This document shows positions 1 through 11,001 of a DNA stretch of 64,000 nucleotides, piece after piece. The DNA is taken from contig NC_134937.1 in the NCBI RefSeq assembly GCF_051020765.1, positions 13,136,947-13,200,946 of the forward strand, read 5' to 3'. Positions within the stretch are counted from its first letter, which is position 1. Each line of letters starts with the position of its first letter. The notes below the pieces were generated by a model that worked only from the letters and a program-made list of their open reading frames with translations, ran no database searches and was not told where the DNA came from. This DNA is from Lasioglossum baleicum (taxonomy: Eukaryota > Arthropoda > Insecta > Hymenoptera > Halictidae). Position numbers and translations under genes: made by a program.

Positions 1-1190
1 GTTTTCCACATCATGAGCTTACTTTCTTACCTGTGCAGAGTAAGTCTAATCATTCCTATCGGTCTGCAAAGGTAATTTCTTCCTGTTTCGTTACACTATA
101 CATATGTACAGTTAGTTAGGAGCATAACTGATCACACACACATTAAATCAGAATAACAGTTCTATGAATGGATCAAAGGACTTGAATTTCTCTGTAAGGC
201 TAGAAGAATTAGTTGAGTAAATGACGTCTAATAAATATTTTAAAAAATGCATTAGGTCAAAATTGTGAAGAACAATAGTAAAAATTTATTCTTAACACTT
301 TTTTAGCTGGGCCAATAACGAAAATATCAAAGATGTGTTTTGTAAACTCTTATAAATTATATACGTTCTGAAAATTTCATTGATATTGGTTAATTGGTTT
401 ACGAATTATAAACGATGAAAAATGGTAAAAATTGCAATTTTTCACGATTTTCGCCCTACAACTGCCATTTTTACCACATTTCATTGTTTATAATGCGTAA
501 ACCAATTAACCTATTTCTGAGAAATCTAAATGATTAGATTGCGGATCTTTATGCAAAATAAAAAATGTTTGCATTGATTTCAAGACACAGGAGCGAAATA
601 AAAATTTCTTTCTTGTTTTAATTATTTGATTAAGCTGAACCCAGTACGGCATGTCTTTAAGTCTTTTTAATATGTTCACTGCATCCGCAGTTTCATGATG
701 AGTTATGCTCCTAACTAGAAACTAACGTTGACTTTTAGGAACCGCGCATGGCGACGATCTCGGACTTCTATTCAATAATCACCAATACGGTCTTACCAAC
801 TCTACTGATCCGAACGATCCTCTGAATGTTTTCCGACGGAAATACGCTAAGATGATCGTCAATTTCGCGACAGGCGGGTAAGTCGACAAACATTTTCCTT
901 CTGTTCTTCATCGAGAACAAACTCTATCTATTCATTACGTTTGCAGCAATCCTACTCCCATATCCAACAATCCAGTCGAAGCAATTTGGGAACCATCTGG
1001 ATCATCAGGACGACAATTCCAAATTGACAAAGAGTCTAAAATGATAAACCGTGCGTTAGGTGTTTTCGGTGCTATCGTACAATCCATTTATTACTTCATT
1101 CTACCACTGTGCAGCAGCTGCTACAAGATTTCATATGCAACACCGTATACCGACCTTTTTAGGCTGGACGAATTCATTAGTTTTCCGTAG
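1..1190 (+). CDS. EstA: secreted carboxylesterase, 3' end only
   Basis: Last three exons of a type-B carboxylesterase whose 5' part lies outside the window. Exons are 1-39 (end of exon 8, first complete codon at 3), 739-877 and 947-1190, joined by GT-AG introns in the same phases as EstB. Exon 9 carries the AHGDD motif that supplies the catalytic His of the Ser-Glu-His triad. The final exon is almost identical to that of EstB, but a TAG at 1188-1190 stops it right after the FISFP residues, 35 residues before the EstB stop. The lost piece is only the C-terminal tail and EstD also ends near here, so the enzyme may still work. Whether EstA is a live gene cannot be judged without its 5' exons. 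Confidence 0.85.
109..717. repeat. mariner-like foldback MITE in EstA intron 8
   Basis: The intron is almost filled by an inverted-repeat element. Its left end reads TTAGGAGCATAACTGATC and its right end is the inverted AGTTATGCTCCTAACT. Interior arms such as GGTTAATTGGTTTACGAATT recur inverted. A second, smaller MITE (about 535-693, TIR of the TAGACTGCGG type) sits inside it. The same composite is in the matching intron of EstB and EstC, so both insertions predate the gene duplications. Confidence 0.75.
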
Positions 1191-2245
1191 ATCGGTGAAT
1201 TATTCCGTTCTCCGAACATCACTTCGTTACTGAACCCTGAGACTATTACTGCGCCCTTACGTGATCTTGATTTGAATTCTCTGATCTAACTTGTCGGCTC
1301 CAGTTCATGTTTCTCGGTTCCTCAAATATTATTTCTAGACTGCGAATCTTTATGCATTAAAATGAAACAGGACAAAATTTAAAAAATCGAAGATTGTCAA
1401 TACATTACTTCCAACCTGCTCAAATTATTGAAGGAAGCCATTCTCAGGTGGTTTCTGTATCTTGCAGTGAGTGCAGACAATTTTCACTTTGCATAAAGAT
1501 CCTCAATCTAATTATATTTAGCTCTCTCAGGAAACCTCTAATTAACGGATTAACTAAATGCGAGATTTGTAGGGTTTTGATGTATCTTAATGTACAATAT
1601 ATTTGGTGCTGGATTACATACAGATTACTGTATACATATACATATACTATTTCATAGAGAATAAAAACAGGTGTTCAAGAACATTGTAAACTTGATTTAC
1701 GTTTTTTTATTGCGCGCAGACATTCCCCAAGTCGACACGATCGTACAAACAATTCCTTATACAGCCAGAGCAAGCCGCTTCCATTGTCTATTTGCCCGTA
1801 TTGTTTGTAATCTAATTAGACGCGCCGCGCTTCCCTATTTTCACACCATATACATTTTGTCTACATCTACGGTGTACAATTTATGGTTGTTTTGCACAAG
1901 AACACTGTCGTTGCGCAGTCTGCAAGCTCTTGATAATTTTCTTCAAGTTTTCCACTCGTAATCATTTGCACCGATTATTAGAAAAATTGTCTAATTGATT
2001 TGTGGAGTTGTAAAACAGTAATTGGTCCTGTTTTTGAAATTCATATATTCTCGATTTATTGCCTCGGTTGTCAACAATACCGACGTTGAAATGCTCATTA
2101 TTAATCCTGAATAAATCACTCGGATAATCATGCATGAAGCAGACGAGCAATAGCGTTTTTTGTACTTAGTATTCGTATGCATAAGGCGCTACCGAGAGTC
2201 GACTCAACAGAATCAGTTTGGAAGTGACTAGTATACTGTTAGGTA
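1191..2245. other. duplicated 3' flank of EstA and 5' flank of EstB
   Basis: No gene supported. The stretch repeats nearly base for base at 16188-17137 (between EstC and EstD) and, with a deletion of roughly 175 bases, at 6907-7616. It begins with a decayed MITE (1336-1510, ends TAGACTGCG and CAATCTA) that accounts for most of the 87-codon open frame at 1394-1657. A further open frame at 1671-1961 is kept in one duplicate only and looks non-coding. The stretch just before 2246 should contain the EstB promoter; I see no convincing TATA box. Confidence 0.7.
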
Positions 2246-5200
2246 ATGCACCGTAAACTCGTGTTCTTCTCTGTGTTATTATTGACGCGGGTTCGGTGTC
2301 AAGGGTTCCTCAGAACGGATATTATTCGGACAGCTTCGGGACCAGTGCGGGGATATGTTCAGCAAACAGTGTTAAAAAATATCAGCTATTCTACTTTTAA
2401 GGGAATCCCTTTTGCTGAACCGCCGATCGGAAACCTTCGATTCAAGGTGAGTGAGCAAATTCTTCAATAATTGAACAAAATTCATTCCGAACAATAACCC
2501 TAGTTAATCCAGAACGTGACTACACGTGCACGCAATTATGTATTGTGTCATCGGTGTAGTTACGAATTTTTCATTTGTGTAGAACGTGTAGAAAATTGTT
2601 GTACACACAGTGAGTTTTTCTTATCTCCGATGAAAGTTTCAAGTCAATCAATTTTATGCACAGAATCGTTTAGATCGTAACGATTAGACTGCGGACTTTT
2701 ATGAGGCAGGAGCAACGTAAAAATTGATTTCATCCCTTAATGACTTTGTTGCATTGAAAACAACATTTCAGCATTCTTTCAATTTCTTCACGAATGCATA
2801 AAGATCCGCAGTCTAGTAACGCTTCAAAGGGAAACAGGAAAACATAAAATATACATAATTCACATGATTTTGTATTCTCCCGAATGTATAAATAAATGTT
2901 GTTCAGTGATGTTTCTAATCTTGCGTGAAACATTCAAGTGAATCCTACAAAATCCTTGAAATCACAACTAGACGATTTTTATACAAAATAGAAATTGGTG
3001 TGCATTTCGAACTCACAGCCTCCAGTTCCAGTGAAACCTTGGACTGCAGTGCTCGATGCAACAGAGGAAGGTCCAACCTGCCCACAATTTGACACTCTCT
3101 TCGACAAAAACACGTACATGGGGGAAGAAGATTGTTTGCATTTGAACGTGTACACTCCAATGGTAATGGCATCTGGAAATTTTCCAAAAATGCTGGAATG
3201 GGAAATTCGGTAGAATTTGATATGATAGTAATTTATTTTGAATCTACAAACGCTATTACCACTGAAAATAAGATTTTATTTATTGCCACTCTCTTAAAAC
3301 TTGACTATAAAAATTGAAAATTGCATAAACATTCGCAGTTTACTGATTACTTACATCGCCTGCAAACAATACAATTGTTACCGATTTTTGGTAGTTGGAC
3401 TTCAATTCCACGACCACGACTAAGAAGTATCCCGTGATTGTGTGGATTTATGGTGGCGGATTCAGTCAGGGATACAAAAATCAGTCTGTGTACGGGCCGG
3501 ACTTCTTCATCGAAGAAGGCGCCATTGTGATCTGTGCTAATTACCGTATCGGCTTTCTAGGTAGAGATGCTTTCCTTTTGATCGAAGCTTATCCTTAGAG
3601 GATTCTTTAGCTTGGATATTCTTGATTCCAGGTTTTCTGAACCTGGGGCTTCCCGAAGCGCATGGAAACGCTGGCATGATGGATCAAGTTCTGGCATTGA
3701 AGTGGGTGCAGAAGAATATTGCGAAATTTGGTGGCGATCCTAATAACGTGACGATAATGGGCGAGAGTGCTGGATCCTCGTCCGTTGTACTACACGAGCT
3801 GTCACCTCAGTCTAAAGGTACCTACGTTACGAATACAGTAGTGTCCTGATATTGGTTTTGCACTCGAAATTCACCCTTTTGTAAGTTGAATTCAATCTTA
3901 TGGAAATCAATTTCACCTTTTTACAAATCAATTTCACTCATTAAGAATATTTAAAATTAATTATTTATGTATTTCGATTAAATTATATATTTATTTAGGC
4001 ACACGTGAACGGTGTCATTGCTGTGCTTCTTGAAGGACTCGGAAGTGCGATCGTCGAGAAGTGTGTGGAGAATAAAAAAAGCGGGACAGTTCTAATTCAA
4101 TCAGAAAACTCTTTTTACGTAACTTTTGTTAAATACATATATTCCGAACGCTTTTCTATTTAGAATAAGTCTAAGCATGACGACGAGAATGTTGGTAGAA
4201 GTGAAATAAAATTGCACAGACTTGATCTATGAGGATCGATGTTTTTCTGCACCACTGTGCAAACATACTTTGTCTGTTGACAGGACTGTTCCACAAAAGC
4301 ATCGGTCAAAGTGGCGCACCACTGATTTTACTGTCGCAGTCACCATTTGTAGCCCTCGTGTCTGCCTTCAAGTTGGCAAGGTTGCTTGGTTTCTACACGT
4401 TGGACAGGAGACAACTTTTGGAGTTCTACCGCAAAGCCAACGTGCATGATCTTGTCATGAAGACGTCCAACATGTACATATTTTCAGACGTTGTGCGTAT
4501 TCCATCATGATTAATGATGTTCAGTCGATGCAAAGAAGAGATTAGTCTTTAAAACAGTTTCAACGTTCAGACTTTAAACTATTTTTAATAACTCGGTCAG
4601 AACTGACCCGGGTGCCCGTCGAAGGGCAGTGATTTTAAAAATACACACATAAATGAAAAATGGGAATTAAGAATTTGAATGCAATTTAGCTGTAGCTGCC
4701 ACAAATGAACAGATACAAACATCGTACAATTATTATATATTTTTATTCGATGTTGCAGATCACACGGCCGTTCCAACCCTCCATAGAAGATCCACGTGTC
4801 GCTAGTGCGGACGAGATTTTCCTCAGCGAATGTCCGATTACATTGATGATGGAGGGACAGATACACAAGGGGCCGAAAATGTTAGGATTCAATACGAACG
4901 AACTTTACACATTCGCAGATAGTAAGCACTGATATTTTATAGACGGGGATTTTACAATTGCACTAGCAATCATCCCTAAATGATCTCTAAGCGATCTCTG
5001 AAATGATTTTAGCACTAGGTTAGTATTAGTATTTTTAGTTTCTTAATTTCTTTCATTACTTCCTCATTGATTTTTATGAAATTCAGATATGTTATAGATC
5101 TCGACATTCTGAACAATGTTGTCGGTTTGTTTTAGTTGATTTAGATATTTACAGAAAACTGTTGGTTCAATTATAGCGAATTCCAACTTTAGCATCTGAC

Positions 5201-6906
5201 GGTGATTTTACATATCACTTTTAGGGACCGGCATTCCCCAACTTCTGCATCTATTTCTTCCTTACGATGTGATGGTTGTCATTGTTAGAGAACTTGCTCA
5301 GGTAATTACGTCTCAAATATCAGTGTATCGTCGTGAATAGGCAAATAAATATTTTTTGTCTGAATTGCACCGAATTTGTTAACCACAGTGAAGTTCTTCT
5401 AATGTTTTTACTGTTTTAAATTACGTCAACTTATTTTTATCACGAACGCATAAAATCCGCGGTTTAGTCATCGAATATACCGTTCAGTGTACTCTGCACG
5501 TTGTACATGATTTATATCGAACGTTTCACATTTTGTATGCAGGTAATCACGAACATCACTATGGCTGCTGAGACAGAGATGACCCAACGATTTTTTGCGG
5601 CGCACAACAATGATCAACCGGTTTACTATAACATACTGACGTACATAGGTTTTCCACATCATGAGCTTACTTCCTTACCTGTGCAGAGTAAGTCTGATCA
5701 TTCCTTCCGGTCTGCAAAGGTCATTTCTTCCTGTTTCGTTATACAATACAGTTAGGGACATAACTGATCACACACACTTTAAATCAGAATAATAGTTTTA
5801 TGAATGCATCAAACGATTTGTATTTCTCTGTAAATGACGTCTAATAAATATTTTGAAAAAATGCATTTGGTCAAAATTGTGAAGAACAATAGTAATAATT
5901 TATTCTTAACACTTTTTTAGCTGGGCCAATAACGAAAATTTCAAAGATGTGTGTTTCGTAAACTTGTATAAATTATATACATTCTGAAAATTTCATTAAA
6001 ATTGGTTAATTGGTTTACGAATTATAAACGATGGCAAATGGTAAAAATTGCAATTTATCACGATTTTCGGCCTACAACTGCCATTTTTACCACAATTTCA
6101 TTGTTTATAATGCGTAAACCAACTAACCAATTTCTGAGAAATCTAAATGATTAGACTGCGGATCTTTATGCAAAATAAAAAATGTTTGCATTGATTGCAA
6201 GACACAGGAGCGAAATAAAAATTTCTTTCTTCTTTTAATTATTTGTTTAAGCTGAACCCAGTACGGGATGTCTTTAAATCTTTTTAATATGTTCACTGCA
6301 TCCGCGGTCTAATGATCAGTTATGCTCCTAAATATAAACTAACGTTGACTTTTAGGTATTGCGCATGGCGACGATCTCGGTCTTCTATTCAATAATCACC
6401 AATACGGTTTTACCAACTCTACTGATCCCAACGATCCTCTGAATGTTTTCCGACGGAAATACGCTAAGCTGATCGTCAATTTCGCGACAGGCGGGTACGT
6501 CGACAATCATTTTCCTTCTGTTCTTCATCGAGAACAAACTGTATCTATTCATTACGTTTGCAGCAATCCTACTCCCATATCCAACAATCCAGTCGAAGCA
6601 ATTTGGGAACCATCTGGATCATCAGGACGACAATTCCAAATTGACAAAGAGTCTAAAATGATAAACCGTGCGTTAGGTGTTTTCGGTGCTATCGTACAAT
6701 CCATTTATTACTTCATTCTACCACTGTGCAGCAGCTGCTACAAGATTTCATATGCAACACCGTATACCGATCTTTTTAGGCTGGACGAATTCATTAGTTT
6801 TCCGCAGTTCGGTGAATTATTCCGTTCTCCGAACATCACTTCTTTACTGAACCCTGAGACTATTACTGCGCCCTTACGTGATCTCGGTTTGAATTCTGTG
6901 ATCTAA
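2246..6906 (+). CDS. EstB: secreted type-B carboxylesterase
   Basis: Complete ten-exon gene: 2246-2446, 3019-3162, 3395-3560, 3632-3817, 4284-4492, 4759-4921, 5225-5301, 5543-5687, 6356-6494, 6564-6906. All introns are GT-AG with matching phases; the product is 590 aa, near the family norm of about 550. A hydrophobic signal peptide (about residues 1-19) implies secretion. The alpha/beta-hydrolase fold shows an oxyanion loop YGGGF (134-138), the nucleophile elbow GESAG (Ser216), Glu350 in GFNTNEL and His434 in AHGDD. By family it hydrolyses carboxylic esters; the substrate is unknown (hormone, lipid or xenobiotic). Its first exon, first intron and early exon 2 match EstD while the rest matches EstC, so it looks like a recombinant. 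An AATAAA at 7273-7278 could end the transcript. Confidence 0.93.
2685..2815. mobile_element. hAT-like MITE in EstB intron 1
   Basis: A 131-bp element with ends TAGACTGCGG and CCGCAGTCTA. It is flanked by the 8-bp near-duplication GTAACGAT / GTAACGCT, the target-site size expected of hAT transposons. The identical insertion is in EstD intron 1. Confidence 0.75.
5749..6333. repeat. foldback MITE in EstB intron 8
   Basis: Counterpart of the EstA intron-8 element: left end near 5749 (AGTTAGGGACATAACTGATC), right end near 6333 (CAGTTATGCTCCTAA), with the TAGACTGCGG-type MITE nested inside from about 6152. Confidence 0.7.
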
Positions 6907-7616
6907 CTTGTCGGCCCCAGTTCATGTTTCTCGGTTCCTCAAATATTATTTCTAGACTGCGAATCTTTATGCATTAAAATGAAACAGGACAAAATTTGAA
7001 AAATCGAAGATTGTCAATACATTACGTCCAACTTGCTCAAATTATTGAAGGAAGCCATTCTCAGGTGGTTTCTGTATCTTGCAGTGAGTGCAGACAATTC
7101 TTACTTTGCATAAAGATCCTCAATCTAATTATATTTAGCTCTCTCAGAAATTCTCGAATTAACGAATTAACTAAATGTGAGATTTGTAGAATTTTGATGT
7201 ATCTTAATGTACTATATATTTGGTGCTGGATTACATACAGATTACTGTATACATATATACTATTTCATAGAGAATAAAAAATAGGTGTTCAAGAACATTG
7301 TAAACTTGATTTACGTTTTTTTATTGCGCGCGGACATTCCCCAAGTCGACACGACCGTACAAACAATTCCTTATACAGCCAGAGCAAACCGTTTCCATTG
7401 TCTATTTGCCCGTATTGTTTGCAATCTGTAGAAGTTTGTGGAGCAGTAATTGGTCCTCTTTTTGAAATTCATATATTCTCGATTAATTGCCTCGGTTGTC
7501 AGCAATACCGACGTTAAAATACTCATTATTAATCATAAAGAAATCACACGGATAATCATGCATGATGCAGACGAAGTATAGTGTTTTTTATAATATTCGT
7601 ATGCATAAAGCTCTAC
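6907..7616. other. 3' flank of EstB, duplicated
   Basis: Copy of the flank that follows EstA and EstC, including its decayed MITE (6953-7127) and an AATAAA at 7273-7278. Compared with 1191-2190 it lacks an internal block of about 175 bases. Homology stops near 7616, just short of where the next esterase exon 1 would be expected. Confidence 0.65.
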
Positions 7617-9420
7617 CGACACGTTGTCCCACGAGAGAACCGTGCCGTTTCGCGCAGCTTGAATGATCGCGAGAAGGCGCAGCGAGCCCATCAACTGTCT
7701 CGATTGGGAGTTTCACATGGAACCACATGAAACTCTGTCCAGAAATGAAACGGATTAGCATGAAACTGAAATCGAACGCTGTATTCACATACGCTGCATA
7801 CACCCGGTAGAAGGCTGCAAAGGACGAACGAAAACTTGTCTTCACGCAGTACCTTTTCATTGATTTAGTTGGACAAAATGATTTATAATGTTTAATGATC
7901 TCGCAATGTTTTCAAATCACATATAATATCATTTTGTATTTGTTTAAGTATTATATATGTATATAGTTTCAGCTGCAAATATTAGTTCTCCGCTGCTAAT
8001 ATCCTTCACAAATGTATTGATCCTTCTTTTCTTGCTCTTGTCAAAACATTCATCAAATTGTTTCATTGGACTTCCTGTACAAGAAGATTTTGCATCTACT
8101 GTTTGTATACTTTTATTTGGAAACTTCACTTTACCGTCCAACCACTGTTCATTTTTTTTTTAGAAATTTAGTTACACTACAGTAACTTTCCTGCCACCTG
8201 TTCTTTAAATTTACGCAAAAACTATCACACACTTTTCTCGTACACTCCTTTTCATCAGCACTACTGTCTTTTAAATTGAAATAGTGCACTACATAATTAT
8301 ACAATACACAAGCACTTCTTTTTGCAACGTTCACCTCACTGCGCCAAACATGAAATAGCTCCGCACAGGAAATTCCAGCAGGAGCCACTAAAATGTAAAA
8401 AACAAAGAAAGTCGATACAGGCCGGCGATAATTTTTTGTACGATGGTTCTACCACATTTAATCCACGATTTGAGAGTGAAAGTATGACAAAGGATCGCAA
8501 AGCTTTTTTGTAACTCTACCTAAAGGTAAAGCAACTTGCTGAGAAGAAAATATGATACTTTACAAATAATGATACAGAACTCAATTATTTACGTAGATAT
8601 TATTGGTTTTTCTGTGAAATATATACATAAGTACATACCCCTTTCATAGAATTATCCATATCCAACAAAGTAAAATAGGCACGTAAAAAATCGAAGGCAA
8701 TGTTCGTTCGGAACGCTTGAAACACGACTGGCGCGTGCAATGTTTTGACATCCGCAAAAGCTCATTTTCTACCTAGTTTAGAAGCATTTTATAACACATC
8801 AAATGACCATTCATCCTTACCAACCGTTTCATTAGAAGGAAGTTCCAACATGTTTCGCATTCTACTGCGAAAATGTGATTTTTGATTTTTTTCCAGCTAG
8901 ATTCGCAATCGATAGTGGAGTGAGTAGGCACTGGACTTCGATTGCACAGGCGACCCAGGACACCGATTGAAGACTTACTGTACTTTCATTCTTAAAACTT
9001 ATTGATCACAAAATGGCTGCAATGAGTATACATATGTATATACACACAGTTTTCATACATAACAAAGCTAATGAATTGGTACTTACATCAAATGTTTTGC
9101 ATTGACTGTGAGAAGCAGGAATAACATAAAAATTGATTTCACCCCTTAACGACTTTGTTACATTAAAAGCAACATTACAACAGTCTTGAATTTTTAAAAT
9201 CTTTTACAGTTTTATATTTCGCCCAACCAATTTCTTCATAAATGTATAAAGATACGCAGTCTAGTAATTACTTTTAAATTGGTATTTGATGTACATCCTT
9301 GCAATAAATGAAATTTAGAATTTCTTAACAATCACTCTACATTTGATTTGTAAAAGGGCGAAATTGTGCAAACCCTTTATGTAGAGTATTGTAGAGGAGC
9401 AGATGATTTCACGGCCATTT
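7617..9420. other. unrelated insert replacing exons 1-8 of a lost esterase copy
   Basis: Sequence with no counterpart in the other duplication units. It starts where an esterase promoter should be and ends where intron 8 homology resumes (about 9421). A TAGACTGCGG-family MITE remnant occupies about 9090-9272. The rest contains an open-frame relic (next entry) and otherwise nothing I recognise. Confidence 0.5.
7944..8388 (-). pseudogene. broken open frame, possibly transposon-derived
   Basis: Two adjacent open segments on the minus strand (8388-8149, then 8141-7944) are separated by an A-run and a frame change. The first is rich in Cys, Lys and Trp; the second is Lys-rich with a KKRR cluster and the stretch FDECFDKSKKRRI. 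They look like one interrupted coding sequence. The style recalls proteins of insect repetitive elements, but I cannot assign a family. No promoter or splice evidence is visible. Confidence 0.3.
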
Positions 9421-9869
9421 TGCTATTTTGTGAAGAACAATAGTAAAAATTTATTCTTACAACTTTTTAGCTGGGCCAATAACGAAAATTTCAAAGATGT
9501 GTTTTGTAAACTCGTATAAATTATACACGTTCTAAAAATTTCAAAGAAACGATCAAAAGTGGTAAAAATTGCAATTTTTCATGATTTTCGGCCTACAACT
9601 GCCATTTTTATCACTTTTCATCGTTTATAATTCGTAAACCAATGAAACAATTTCTGAGAGATCTAAATGATTAGACTGCGGATCTGTATGCAAAATAAAA
9701 AATGTTTTTAATTATTTGATTAAGCTGAACCCAGTACGTTGATGTCTTTAAATCTTTTTAATATGTTCACTGCATTAAATTGTGCTTACCCAGTTTTGTC
9801 ATAAATGCATAAAATCCGCAGTTTAATGATCAGTTATGCTCCTAACTATAAGCTAACGTTGACTTTTAG

Positions 9870-10386
9870 GGACCGGGCATGGCGACGATCTCGGACTTCT
9901 ATTCAATAATCACCAATACGGTCTTACCAACTCTACTGATCCGAACAATCCTCTGAATGTTTTCCGACGGAAATACGCTAAGCTGATCGTTAATTTTACG
10001 ACAGGCGGGTACGTCGACACATTTTCCTTCTGTTCTTCATCGAGAACAAACTACATCTATTCATTACGTTTGCAGCAATCCTACTCCCATATCTAGCAAT
10101 CCCGTCGAGGCAATTTGGAAACCATCTGGATCATCAGGACGAGAATTCCAAATTGACAGAGGCTAAAATGATAAACCGCGCGTTAGGTGTTTTCGATGCT
10201 ATCGTACAATCCATTTACTACTTCATTCTACAGATCCGTTTTCCACAGATCGGTGAATTATTCCGTTCTCTGAACGTCACTTCATTACTGAATCCTGAGA
10301 CTAATAGTAGTTACAAATACTGTATTTGTAAAAGGGCGCTATTGACTTGCAAAAGAGTAAATTTGGAGTGCGAACCCTTTATGTAG
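9870..10386 (+). pseudogene. EstB' : dead esterase fragment (exons 9 and 10)
   Basis: Only the last two exons of an esterase copy remain: 9870-10008 (exon 9, intact, with the catalytic His motif) and 10076-10386 (exon 10). Intron-8 sequence precedes them, with its MITE at 9672-9825. Relative to EstB, exon 10 has a 2-bp deletion that puts a TAA in frame at 10164-10166. Further on, the segment encoding the conserved CSSCYKISYATPYTD stretch is deleted. With exons 1-8 missing this is a remnant of a deleted tandem copy. Confidence 0.85.
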
Positions 10387-11001
10387 AGGAGCAGATAATT
10401 TCACAGCCATTTTGCACAAGAATTTGACGGGCTTTGTCACTCAAGATATACTGAGCACACGTGTCTGTAATTGTAGTGTGAACAGTTGCTAATTTTGTAA
10501 AACCGTTTTCTGGAGTCTTTGAAAATTATTTGTAGCAATTACAGATATCGCCAAGCATCCCGGCGGTAGGAATATGTTATTTTGAAAAAACACTTTTATC
10601 TTTGTGAAGTTTAATTATAACGTAGAACAACGTATTTCTGAGTGATTCGATGGTTAGAATGAACTTAATAATTTTGTTAGATATCTTAATATTATGGATC
10701 TAAAGTGTTTAATAATTAAAACATTCACTTTCTTTGACTGATGCGTTCGATAGGATTCTCAGAATAAATAAAGCAGATTGAACGTGGACTGTGATAACGC
10801 TCTAATAACGCTGCGAGATAATTACACCTAATTACACGTCGTTAAAGTTTACGTCCTTCGACAACTTTGTATGATTAGAATGATAAAACTTTGTTTAAAA
10901 GGAAATGTTGCAGAGGTTCAAGCACAGCAGTGTACTACAAGCACAGCAGTGAACATTGCACTAATATTGCGTGGAGATCTTGAAGTACATTCGAAAAAAT
11001 T
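10387..11001. other. 5' flank of EstC
   Basis: AT-rich sequence unlike the flanks of EstB and EstD, so EstC has its own promoter region. No convincing TATA box and no open frame of note. A short piece near 10310-10390 belongs to a dispersed repeat (CTTTTGCAAATCAATTTC and its complement) also found in introns of EstB, EstC, EstE and near EstF. Confidence 0.5.

Noticed and set aside
1394..1657. 87-codon frame, repeated at 6996-7277 and 16277-16510
   Set aside because: It overlaps a decayed MITE in the duplicated 3' flank. Its copies differ by truncation and it has no recognisable features.
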